DNA from: G942493275 sp942493275
Lineage (GTDB): Bacteria > Actinomycetota > Coriobacteriia > Anaerosomatales > PHET01
DNA: 64,000 bases
Direction: 5' to 3'
Assembly (NCBI GenBank): GCA_942493275.1
Contig: OW818687.1
Location: forward strand, 1,488,001 to 1,552,000
Below, piece after piece: positions 8,259 to 15,643 of the stretch (positions within the stretch are counted from its first letter, which is position 1; the number at the start of each line of letters is the position of its first letter). The notes under the pieces were generated by a model, which was not told the origin of the DNA, searched no databases, and worked only from the letters and a program-made list of their open reading frames with translations. A program made the position numbers and the translations under genes.

Positions 8259-8843
8259 CTACGGGCGGCCTGTCGCGCGGATGCCATCCCAGAGCATGCG
8301 GTCGAACTCCAGCAGGGCACCATCGGCCGTGAGCCCGCATTCCCTCAGTGCCTCCTCGTCGCGGACGACGATTGCTGCCTGTCGGACAACAAGTGCGACA
8401 AAGCGGCTGTTGACCGGGTTGACCTCACCGGCCTTGATGGCGTCATCAATCAGCTCTGCGAACCGGTCAATGAACCGATCGGAGATTGCGCGGTAAGCCA
8501 TCCGCGATGACTCGAAACGTTCCATGTCAACGCGGAACTCATGGGACAGCGTGCGCAGGCGCACGACCGCTCCGAACCAGTAGCCGCGCGCTTTGTCCGA
8601 GGCAGTCTCACCCTTGCGGGCGCGCGCCTCGCAGTACTCGAGCGTTTGTTCGCCCCATCGACCGATAGCGAGTACCACCAAGCTGTCCTTGTTAGGTGCG
8701 ATCTTGTAAAGCGTCGCGACCGAGCAGTGCAGCTCTTTCGCCATTTCCGCGATCCGGACGTCAGAGAACCCACGGGCCGCGATGATGTGCATCACGCCGT
8801 CCAGCAGTTCTTCGCGGCGACCGCCCGCGAATCGTTTCTGCAC
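8259..8843 (-). CDS. TetR-family transcriptional regulator
   Basis: From the GTG at 8843 the protein has 194 residues. The N-terminal helix-turn-helix reads REELLDGVMHIIAARGFSDV...IAEMAKELHCSVATLYKI, a standard TetR DNA-binding domain. The rest is a helical ligand-binding domain. AGAGGAGG seven bases upstream of the GTG supports this start over the frame's extension to 8945. It heads the antiporter-HAD operon and is divergent from the desulfinase-like operon, so it probably controls itself and the operon opposite. The ligand could be a sulfur compound, by inference. Confidence 0.85.
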   Translation of the reverse strand: MQKRFAGGRREELLDGVMHIIAARGFSDVRIAEMAKELHCSVATLYKIAPNKDSLVVLAIGRWGEQTLEYCEARARKGETASDKARGYWFGAVVRLRTLSHEFRVDMERFESSRMAYRAISDRFIDRFAELIDDAIKAGEVNPVNSRFVALVVRQAAIVVRDEEALRECGLTADGALLEFDRMLWDGIRATGRP

Positions 8844-8954
8844 CGATTGGCCTCCTCTGGATTGGGGGTCCAGCCATCCCAAGGGCCCGCCCGCGTCCCT
8901 GCCTTCGCGCGGCGCCTTGGCTTCACCGCGTCTGCAGAGTAACACCCTCGAGAA

Positions 8955-8975
8955 CGTTATTACGGTAATCTAACG
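8955..8975. promoter_or_regulatory. Palindromic candidate operator 1 in TetR/desulfinase divergent region
   Basis: Outer arms CGTTA (8955) and TAACG (ending 8975) frame an inner palindrome TTACGGTAA. It is in the 286-bp divergent region between the TetR gene and the DszB-like gene, the usual place for a TetR operator. Confidence 0.45.
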
Positions 8976-8980
8976 GGTAT

Positions 8981-9003
8981 GTAGTTACTGCATTGGTGAC
9001 TAC
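8981..9003. promoter_or_regulatory. Inverted-repeat candidate operator 2
   Basis: Arms GTAGTTAC (8981-8988) and GTGACTAC (8996-9003) match in seven of eight positions with a 7-nt spacer. It is six bases from candidate operator 1; either or both may bind the divergent TetR protein. Confidence 0.4.
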
Positions 9004-9129
9004 CCAACCACTGATCACTGGAAACACCAGCAAGAGCTGCTCGGCAGCGGTGCGCTCCACAACACGGACAGCCGTGGACCGACGACGTAGACCTGAATCT
9101 ACTGTGACTCGACGAGGAGGGTGACGAGG

Positions 9130-10293
9130 ATGAGTGAAGAGAGAGTCAGTACCACCGTGCCGTTGAACTGGAACGAGGTGTGGTTCACGAACTGCCCGAT
9201 GGTGTCGGCGAACAACATCGACCAGGAGCTCGGGTGGTGTCGCGAGGAGTTCAAGAAGATCGGCGTCGAGTACGCCTACTTCCGTCACGCGCCGGAAAAC
9301 AACTGGTACCCGCACTACATCCACAACCTGGACAACCTCATCCGCTTCGGTGGTCTCTATCCGCCGATTCACGTCAATGCGGACATCCGCCGAACCGTGC
9401 TGCTGGGTGCCACGTGGGTTTACGAGGGTGGCTGCATGGCCGTCCGAGCCGACGATAAGTTGTTCAAGATGTCGGATCTGAAGGGCAAGAAGATCGGCAT
9501 CTCGAAGAGCCTGAACACCATCAAGAATGACTGGTGGCGTATCCAGGAGCACATGGGCATCTCGAACATGCTGATGCTGAACGACATGACGATGGACGAC
9601 ATCGAGCTCGTCGAGTTCCCGTACCCGGATGACTGGTACGACAAGCCCGAGATGCTCACGCCGCCGATGAACAATCCATCCGAGTTGTGGATGCGCCGCG
9701 ACCACAAGCACGACCTGGCCTTCCGTCCGCTCGAGATGGCGCTGCTCAAGGGCGATGTTGACGCCATCTACACACAGAGCAAGGTGTTCCAGCACCTTCA
9801 GGAAGCGACCGGCAAGATCGCGATGATCGAGGACCTCTCGAAGTACCCGGACTGGCGAGTCCAAGTGGCCAACACGCCGGCCGTCATCACGTGTACCGAC
9901 GTGATGGCAAAGGAGCACCCCGAGCTTGTTGTCGCCTACATGAAGGCCATGATCAAGGTCGGGCGCTGGGCCAACGAAAACAAGCACGCTGCAGGAGCGA
10001 TTCTCAACCGGCAGACGTTCTACCTGGACGCCGAGGACACATATCAAGGAATCAAGGACGTCGACATGGTCCCGAGCCTGAGTGCGCAGAACCTGCAGTG
10101 CATCAAGATCGGCAAGGACTTCATGTTCAAGAACGGCTACATCAAGAACGACTTCGATGTCGACGAATGGGCCGCTCCGGAGTTCCTGGAGCAGGCTGCT
10201 ACCGAGGTGCTCAAGGAAGAGTGGCAGAGGCGCAGCTGGAGCAAGCTGCCGCAGGGTGGCGGGCTCGAGGCCGAGGGCACTCGGCTGGGCTAG
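9130..10293 (+). CDS. DszB-like sulfinate desulfinase family protein
   Basis: This about 387-residue protein belongs to the periplasmic-binding-protein-like fold of NMT1/taurine-binding proteins, but has no signal peptide, so it should be cytoplasmic. It resembles DszB, the 2'-hydroxybiphenyl-2-sulfinate desulfinase: FTNCP (DszB SNCP), LIRFGGLYPP (RFGGEIPP), DDIELV, KGDVDAIY and DEWAAPEFLE (DQWAAPEFL). The DszB catalytic Cys, His and Arg have counterparts at C22, H62 and R72; the His-Arg spacing of 10 is the same as recalled for DszB. AGGAGG at 9115 favours the ATG at 9130 over a GTG at 9121. It is first in an operon with rhodanese and BASS transporter genes. The substrate is unknown; a binding-protein role cannot be fully excluded. 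Confidence 0.72.
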   Translation: MSEERVSTTVPLNWNEVWFTNCPMVSANNIDQELGWCREEFKKIGVEYAYFRHAPENNWYPHYIHNLDNLIRFGGLYPPIHVNADIRRTVLLGATWVYEGGCMAVRADDKLFKMSDLKGKKIGISKSLNTIKNDWWRIQEHMGISNMLMLNDMTMDDIELVEFPYPDDWYDKPEMLTPPMNNPSELWMRRDHKHDLAFRPLEMALLKGDVDAIYTQSKVFQHLQEATGKIAMIEDLSKYPDWRVQVANTPAVITCTDVMAKEHPELVVAYMKAMIKVGRWANENKHAAGAILNRQTFYLDAEDTYQGIKDVDMVPSLSAQNLQCIKIGKDFMFKNGYIKNDFDVDEWAAPEFLEQAATEVLKEEWQRRSWSKLPQGGGLEAEGTRLG

Positions 10294-10355
10294 TGCGTAC
10301 TGCGCTCGCCCGCGTCACGTGGCCAGCCACAAACTTGAGACAAGGAGATGAGCCG

Positions 10356-10919
10356 ATGCCGACAGTGACCACGCTGCACGGAAACCACGAGGTGCCCGAA
10401 GCCAAGTTGACCAGCCTAGGGCTGTACGTTACCGCCGCGGAAGCCTACGAGATGTGGAAGGCCGACCCGGAGAGGGTCAAGGTGCTCGACGTGCGCATGG
10501 TCGAGGAGTACGTCTTTCTCGGCCACGCGGAGGCGGCGGTCAATGTTCCGGTCGCCTTTCCCAAGTACGAATGGCACGCGGACGCGCGGAAGTATGGCTT
10601 CGAGCTGAATCCCGACTTCGTCGACCACGTCATGCAAGTGCTCAAGCCCGGTGACACCATCGTGGCAATGTGCCGATCGGGCGGACGTAGTGCGTTCGCC
10701 ATCAACATGCTGGCCACAGCTGGTTACGCGACCGTCTACAACATCATCGATGGCTTCGAAGGCGACACGGTCGACGATCCCGAGAGCGTCTATCACGGCA
10801 AGCGCATGAAGAACGGCTGGAACAACTCCGCGCCCTGGACCTACGATCTCGATCCGGGGCTGGCATGGATGCCCACTGGCGAAGAGCTGGACAAGCTCCG
10901 CAGCACTCTGGATGTCTGA
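10356..10919 (+). CDS. Rhodanese-domain sulfurtransferase
   Basis: This 187-residue single-domain rhodanese has the catalytic loop AMCRSGGRSA, with the Cys that carries the persulfide. Earlier landmarks are VKVLDVRMVEEYVFLGHAEAA (the VLDVR...H.GA pattern) and NVPV. There is a longer C-terminal tail (about 50 residues, NGWNNSAPWTYDLDPGLAW) often seen in sulfurtransferases near sulfur-oxidation or arsenic genes. No signal peptide is present. AAGGAG at 10342 fixes the start. It lies 62 bp after the desulfinase-like gene and 24 bp before the transporter, which suggests handling of the sulfur released or presented by the first gene. Confidence 0.88.
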   Translation: MPTVTTLHGNHEVPEAKLTSLGLYVTAAEAYEMWKADPERVKVLDVRMVEEYVFLGHAEAAVNVPVAFPKYEWHADARKYGFELNPDFVDHVMQVLKPGDTIVAMCRSGGRSAFAINMLATAGYATVYNIIDGFEGDTVDDPESVYHGKRMKNGWNNSAPWTYDLDPGLAWMPTGEELDKLRSTLDV

Positions 10920-10943
10920 GCCGATGGCTGAGGGGGAGAGACT

Positions 10944-11810
10944 GTGACCACCAGTGAGCTGATTACCGTTGTTGCCCAGGTGGCCGGTCTGCTGGGAATC
11001 GTCGGTAGCATGCTTGGAATGGGCTTGGGCCTGACCATCTCGCAGATCGCCGAACCGTTGAAGAACGTTCGTCTTGTCGTGTTGGCACTCCTCGCGAACT
11101 TCGTGCTGGTACCGCTGCTCGCCTACGGGATCTCGCTGGTCATCCCGCTCGACGATGCGCTGAAGATAGGGTTGATGGTCTTGGCGTTGTCTGCGGGCGC
11201 GCCCTTCCTCGTGCTTGAGGCGCGTGCCGCCAAGGCGAACTTGGCCCTTGCTGTCGGGCTGATGACCCTGCTGATGGTCGTGACCATCTTCTACCTGCCT
11301 CTGGTACTGCCGCTGCTCCTGACCGGGATCGAAGTGGACGCGGCTGCTATCGCCAAGTCGCTGATCGTGTTGATGCTCATCCCGCTGATCCTCGGCCTGC
11401 TTGTGAGGTCCGGCTCTCCCGAGACGGCGCAGCACTGGCAGCCGACGATGAACAAGATCGGCAGCCTGGGCATCATGATCCTGCTGGTGGTCGGGTTGGG
11501 ACTGAATGCCGCCAACGTGATCAGCCTCATCGGCACCGGCGGCTTCCTGGCGCTGCTGCTCTTCATCGCCGGCAGCCTGTTGATTGGCTTCGTGATCGGC
11601 GGCGGTGATCAAGGCACCCGAACGGTAACGGGGCTCGGAACGGCCCAGCGCAATGTGTCGGCTGCCATTGTGGTTGTGCTGGCGAACTTCGCTGGCACGG
11701 ATTCGGTCACGTTTGTGCTGGTGGCGTCCATTCTCCTGCCGCTGATTCTGCTTACGGTGGCTAAGCGGCTGGGGGCACGCATCGACACGGCGAGTGGCGA
11801 TGGGGGCTAA
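10944..11810 (+). CDS. BASS-family (bile acid:Na+ symporter-like) transporter
   Basis: This 288-residue protein has about nine to ten hydrophobic helices and BASS/ACR3-superfamily features: EPLKNVRLVVLALLANFVLVP, LMVLALSAGAPF in the fourth segment and a late TGLGTAQRNVSAAIVV motif (the RN(V/S) element of the crossover helix). These carriers move organic anions (bile acids, pantoate, pyruvate, sulfonates, or sulfate-type anions in some members) with Na+. The GTG start at 10944 follows a GGGGGAGAG ribosome site. As the third gene with the desulfinase-like enzyme and rhodanese, it is the likely uptake or efflux route for the organosulfur substrate or product. Confidence 0.8.
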   Translation: MTTSELITVVAQVAGLLGIVGSMLGMGLGLTISQIAEPLKNVRLVVLALLANFVLVPLLAYGISLVIPLDDALKIGLMVLALSAGAPFLVLEARAAKANLALAVGLMTLLMVVTIFYLPLVLPLLLTGIEVDAAAIAKSLIVLMLIPLILGLLVRSGSPETAQHWQPTMNKIGSLGIMILLVVGLGLNAANVISLIGTGGFLALLLFIAGSLLIGFVIGGGDQGTRTVTGLGTAQRNVSAAIVVVLANFAGTDSVTFVLVASILLPLILLTVAKRLGARIDTASGDGG

Positions 11811-11851
11811 GTTGAGGGGCGGCCCCATGTCCTCCAGGGGGAGCCGCTGAT

Positions 11852-11930
11852 CGAAGGGCACAGGTTCAAAGCCTGTCCCCGCGAACAGCAACTACGCAGG
11901 TCAGACACGGTAAAGGTGTCTGGCCTGCCT
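11852..11930 (+). repeat. Right copy of direct repeat (degraded tRNA-Met 3' end plus terminator)
   Basis: The T-arm (ACAGG-TTCAAAG-CCTGT) and acceptor strand CCCCGCG are kept, but the CCA region reads AACAG and the anticodon part is lost. The hairpin CAGGTCAGACA...TGTCTGGCCTG (11897-11927) is intact, though the downstream T-run is CCTTG. Together with 5902-5980 it bounds the 5.95-kb island. It also lies 66 bp before a second DUF305 gene, so earlier genes on both sides may have come in tandem. Confidence 0.75.
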
Positions 11931-11995
11931 TGTCTCTCAGACGGGTGGGATTCGAAGCGGGTACATACACGGTGCCGGCTCAAGAAGGGAGTGCC

Positions 11996-12577
11996 ATGCG
12001 TAAGTCAGCGCTTCCCATCGCCGGGCTGAGCCTCATCGCCGTCGGCCTGGTGGGCATCAGCGCGGTGCTCTTCTACTCATCGTCGGCCGGTCCCTTCTCC
12101 GAGATGACCGGCGGTGGAATGGACGCCATGTTCATCGAGCAGATGATTCCGCACCACGACGACGCGATCGAGATGGCGGATCTGGCGCTCACTCGTGCCG
12201 AGCATCCCGAAATCAGACAGCTTGCGGCAGACATCAAGCGGACTCAGACCGCCGAGAATGCGCAGATGAGAAGTTGGTACCGCGACTGGTTCGGCACCGC
12301 CGTCCCCGACGTCGGCGGTTCGTCCCAGATGATGGGCGGCGGCATGATGGGCTCAGGAGCTAGGGACATGGCCGACCTTGAGGACGCCGAGTCGTTCGAC
12401 AAGGCGTTCATCGAGGCGATGATTCCACACCACCAGACCGGGATCATGATGTCGCGGATGGCCGGCGGCGCGACCCGCAGGCCTGAGCTGCGTCAGCTCA
12501 CTTCCGACATCATCGAGGGGCAGAGCGCAGAGATCGACGCGATGCAGCGGTGGTATGAGGAGTGGTACGGGCGGTGA
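11996..12577 (+). CDS. DUF305 (ferritin-like) exported protein, copy 2
   Basis: This 193-residue product is a close paralogue of the protein at 1976: the same N-terminal membrane segment, MDAMFIEQMIPHHDDAIEMA, a Met-rich middle (MMGGGMMGS) and the second motif MIPHHQTGIMM. It ends with the same RWYEEWYGR tail. AAGAAGGGAG at 11982 sets the start; the open frame extends back to 11930 into the repeat. Expected to be anchored outside the membrane, possibly binding copper. It stands alone just outside the right island repeat. Confidence 0.88.
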   Translation: MRKSALPIAGLSLIAVGLVGISAVLFYSSSAGPFSEMTGGGMDAMFIEQMIPHHDDAIEMADLALTRAEHPEIRQLAADIKRTQTAENAQMRSWYRDWFGTAVPDVGGSSQMMGGGMMGSGARDMADLEDAESFDKAFIEAMIPHHQTGIMMSRMAGGATRRPELRQLTSDIIEGQSAEIDAMQRWYEEWYGR

Positions 12578-12730
12578 GCTTTGGGGGCGGGTTGTGCGTC
12601 GAACCCCCGCTTTCGCCGCGCTGGCAGGCGGGAGTCTCCCTTACCCCTCCCTGCCTTCTGCCAGGTTGGGTCGCGTCTGGCGTTGGCCTGCGAAGTGTGG
12701 TGTTGAGTATGCCGGGCTTCGGGATTCCGA

Positions 12731-13117
12731 CTAGATGTGCCCGAGTTGGTGCAGCTGTCGCACGAGTTGGACGTCCGCCGGGGCCAGGGTCAGTCGACTG
12801 ACCTCGGCGTAGTCTGCCCACCGGATTTGGTCATGAACGCTCAGCTCGAATGCCGATGTGCGGCATGCACCGACAGCAAACATCTCGAACTCGCCATGGT
12901 CGTAGTGAAAGACGGTTGTCGCCAGCACTTCCCCGGCTTCGGCGATCATCGACAACTCCTCCAGCAGCTCGCGCTCAAGGCACGCCTGCACTGTTTCGCC
13001 GTCTTCGATCTTGCCGCCCGGGAGCTCCCAGTATCCAGCAAGCTTCTCGCCCGGGGCTCGTCGTGCGAGAAGCAGCTTCCCTTCTTCCACGATGACAGCG
13101 GCTGCGACCTGACGCAT
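12731..13117 (-). CDS. NUDIX hydrolase, MutT-like
   Basis: This 128-residue protein carries the Nudix box GGKIEDGETVQACLERELLEEL, matching GX5EX7REUXEEXGU closely except at the final Gly position. The upstream WELPGG and the small size match MutT/8-oxo-dGTP diphosphatases, which clean the nucleotide pool of oxidised dGTP. The ATG at 13117 is preferred because GAGGAG lies five bases upstream; a GTG at 13123 overlaps that site. It is divergent from the HNH gene at 13159. Confidence 0.88.
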   Translation of the reverse strand: MRQVAAAVIVEEGKLLLARRAPGEKLAGYWELPGGKIEDGETVQACLERELLEELSMIAEAGEVLATTVFHYDHGEFEMFAVGACRTSAFELSVHDQIRWADYAEVSRLTLAPADVQLVRQLHQLGHI

Positions 13118-13158
13118 GAGCACTCCTCGGCTATCCTGGTCACTGGGGGTGATCCTGC

Positions 13159-14109
13159 TTGTCAGTCAAGTATGACCTACCGGCGTGGCACGTCGCTGCT
13201 CTTCGCTGGTTCGAAGTGAACGCCGGATGCGACTTCGCGCAGCGGCCATTCGACGTCGGCCTCCCGATCAAGGTGAGCTCACTTCAGAAGGGCATCTGGA
13301 AGCCTGCGGGGACCGAGTACGCCGTCAGCGTAGTTCAGACGCGCAAAGGCATATACGACGACCGCGACCCCATTTTCGACGATGAAGGCACTTGGAGCTA
13401 CTTCTATCACCAGCAAGGCAAGACGCTGGAGGACCTTCGCGAACCGTCAAGACACTACGCGAACGTTGGCCTGATGCGCTGTGAGCAGGACGGCATTCCT
13501 GTCGGTGTCATCATCCCGTCGGACGAAGGCCGCGGATATCGCGTTCTCGGACTAGCGTTCGTTGAGAAGAGTCACACTCCCGGATACTTCAAGCTCGTCG
13601 GGCCTGTTTCGGTCGGCGCGCCTGCCCCAGCGGAAGGGTCCGCAGAAGAGCCCTTGTCAGTCTCGGCGGCGTTGATTGGGCTGCCGTTTGGTGAATTTGA
13701 CCCCGCCGCCGTCAAGGACCATCGCCTCAAAGTGATCGCCCAGGTACATCGCCGACAAGGCGGTCCGCTCTTCCGGCGTGCCCTGCTGCGGGCTTACGAA
13801 GGGCAGTGTGCCATAACTCGGTACGATGCCGCGCCCGCGCTCGAGGCAGCGCACATCGTTCCGTACCGGGGGCCGCAGACCAATCATCCGGCTAATGGTC
13901 TTCTGCTCAGGGCCGACATGCACGACCTCTTCGATCTAGGACTCGTCGCTGTCGATACCGACCGGATGTGCATCCGCCTCGCGGATGAACTGGAGGGCAC
14001 CAAGTACGAGCCCTACGAGGGACAGCGACTTCTACTGCCTGCGGATCCGCAGGTCAGACCCAGCGTCGATGCACTGCAACTACATCGCATTCAGTCGGCC
14101 GTCGCCTAA
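13159..14109 (+). CDS. HNH endonuclease with N-terminal recognition-like domain
   Basis: The C-terminal third of this 316-residue protein is an HNH_2-type nuclease: RRALLRAYEGQCAITRYDAA, ALEAAHIVPYRG (first His), then NHPANGLLLRADMHDLFD (Asn and second His). The N-terminal about 170 residues are not recognised with certainty. They are beta-rich with YDDRDPIFDDEGTWSYFYH, resembling the layout of SRA/YDG modified-base readers found before HNH domains in type IV restriction enzymes. The start is TTG at 13159 with a GGGGGTGAT ribosome-like site. DNA restriction, perhaps of modified DNA, is inferred. Confidence 0.75.
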   Translation: MSVKYDLPAWHVAALRWFEVNAGCDFAQRPFDVGLPIKVSSLQKGIWKPAGTEYAVSVVQTRKGIYDDRDPIFDDEGTWSYFYHQQGKTLEDLREPSRHYANVGLMRCEQDGIPVGVIIPSDEGRGYRVLGLAFVEKSHTPGYFKLVGPVSVGAPAPAEGSAEEPLSVSAALIGLPFGEFDPAAVKDHRLKVIAQVHRRQGGPLFRRALLRAYEGQCAITRYDAAPALEAAHIVPYRGPQTNHPANGLLLRADMHDLFDLGLVAVDTDRMCIRLADELEGTKYEPYEGQRLLLPADPQVRPSVDALQLHRIQSAVA

Positions 14110-14163
14110 CTGATCACGAGGTCAGCCGCTGATGGCTGCACCCATGGCCGCGCCCACTCCAGG

Positions 14164-15282
14164 CTACTCGCCGCTGATCCCAGCCAGCTGACCCGTTTCA
14201 TCCAGCGAGACAGAGATGCGTCGCACTTGCGCGGCTCCCGCCCCTGCCTGCTCCACGTACTCCCAAGTGTAGGTCGCGTAGCCGTTGGCCTCTGAGAGCT
14301 CGGGGGACTGCTTGTTGGATACCGCAGTGTAGACGTCCGGAGCTGCCTCTTGGAGCCGGCTGAGCGCGAGCGGAACGTCGTAATGTTCGGCCGGCACTGA
14401 GGTCGTTGGGATTTGCGTGGCGCCAGGCACGAAAGTCGATGGCCGTACGGCGCTGCGCACCCACACTGCTGCCATGGACGAACAGCAGCATGTGAGCAGC
14501 GCAATCAGGACTGCAGCCAGCGCGAGCACGAACGGATGAGGCCGACCGGAGACGTCTTGGCGTTGAGCGTGGGTGTTTCGCGGGCCGACGGTTTGGCGGT
14601 CAGTGCGCGTCCAGGGACGTGGTGCTGGCTGTCCGCCACTTCTGCGCACCGACCCAGAGTGAGTGAGTCGAGATCCGCCTCCGACAGCGTGAACGGTTTG
14701 CGCGTGTCTTGCCTGCACTTCCCAGCTGGAGGCCCGGTTTAGCGCTCGCAGCCAGTCGGCGTACACGGCGATGGTCTCGGGAGTGAGGCCCCCAGGGTTC
14801 GGCATGAACTCGTGCCTGGTTCGCAGGTGGGCCAGGAACTGGTCTGCGGTCATCACGCGTGCCTGGTCCGCGTCACTGAGCTCGAGGGTGTCGATTCGTC
14901 CCTCAGCGAAGACGATGACGCTTTGGAGGTACTCGGCCGGTACGTGGACTTGGCTGTCTCTTAGGAGGGCATGCAGCTTCTTGCGATGCTGCTCGTTTTG
15001 CAGGATGGGATTGTAGACCCTCTCCTTGCGCTTGCCCCGGTAGCAGGCCGTCCAGAAGGCGTCTTCGGACCGCCCCTTGAGGAGCGCGGTGTAGGACTTG
15101 GTCTCAACAAGTAGGAGCCCGAACTGATCGACGACTATGTGGTCGATCTGGGCGGTGCTTCCTGCGGCCTCGAAAAGCGCGTCGTGAACGACCTGGTCTC
15201 CGGGATTGAGACTGGCCTGGATGATGTCAGCTACCCGCGCTTCGCCCAGGTTGCCGATCTGTTTGGCTCGACGGTAGTCCAC
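14164..15282 (-). CDS. NERD-domain membrane protein, nuclease-competent copy
   Basis: The N-terminal NERD domain (residues about 8-120) of this 372-residue protein keeps restriction-fold active-site residues: IDHIVVDQFGLLLVETKSY gives the D...ExK core, and NPILQNEQHRKKL follows as expected. A polar linker leads to one transmembrane helix (PFVLALAAVLIALLT, about residue 250) and an outer C-terminal domain ending TYTWEYVEQ...SVSLDETGQLAGISGE. The start is a GTG at 15282 with no strong ribosome site, so it is uncertain. The paralogue at 21611 has the same three-part layout but a ruined nuclease site. Confidence 0.8.
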   Translation of the reverse strand: MDYRRAKQIGNLGEARVADIIQASLNPGDQVVHDALFEAAGSTAQIDHIVVDQFGLLLVETKSYTALLKGRSEDAFWTACYRGKRKERVYNPILQNEQHRKKLHALLRDSQVHVPAEYLQSVIVFAEGRIDTLELSDADQARVMTADQFLAHLRTRHEFMPNPGGLTPETIAVYADWLRALNRASSWEVQARHAQTVHAVGGGSRLTHSGSVRRSGGQPAPRPWTRTDRQTVGPRNTHAQRQDVSGRPHPFVLALAAVLIALLTCCCSSMAAVWVRSAVRPSTFVPGATQIPTTSVPAEHYDVPLALSRLQEAAPDVYTAVSNKQSPELSEANGYATYTWEYVEQAGAGAAQVRRISVSLDETGQLAGISGE

Positions 15283-15643
15283 GTCTGCGCTGGCGCCAGC
15301 GTGGCTAGGTCGTCACGCGAAGGCATGACGGCCGGTCGACGCGGCTTCTGCGGAGGAGGCGAGTCATCGAAGTCCCCGATCATCCGTTGGTGGGCAACCG
15401 CCATGTTGCACGAAGTCGGCGCAAGACGCATCGCGGATGCACCACCCGTCCAAACTCGTCGCAGGTCCCTGCGAGCGTCATCCATGATTCCCTTGATCCT
15501 GCGAGGTCCTCTTCCAACTCCATGAGCGCGTTCCTCGACAACAGAGGCGCGGTTTGGTCCTTCGGCCGTGCCAAGTCTTTACTCCCGCACTCCCTTCGCC
15601 GACTATTCCATCTAGACTTTGGCGTCTTGGGCTTGGGGGAAAC
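15283..15643. other. 361-bp intergenic region between divergent genes
   Basis: It holds the promoter regions of the NERD gene (minus) and the zinc-ribbon gene (plus). A short minus-strand frame (start about 15485, 84 codons, Pro-rich) overlaps the NERD start but shows no family features, so I do not call it. No repeats or RNA structure were recognised. Confidence 0.4.

Noticed and set aside
8923..10047. Long minus-strand frame opposite the DszB-like gene
   Set aside because: No ribosome site or family features; codon shadow of the plus-strand gene, and it would overlap the divergent control region.
9130..10293. ABC transporter substrate-binding protein for nitrate/sulfonate
   Set aside because: No signal or lipobox, no ABC permease or ATPase beside it, and catalytic Cys/His/Arg counterparts of DszB are present. 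Not fully excluded.
10416..11891. Long minus-strand frame opposite the rhodanese and BASS genes
   Set aside because: Gln/His/Arg-rich low-complexity translation; the plus strand has recognisable enzymes with ribosome sites.
15231..15485. Short Pro-rich minus-strand gene before the NERD gene
   Set aside because: Overlaps the NERD start in another frame; no family features.
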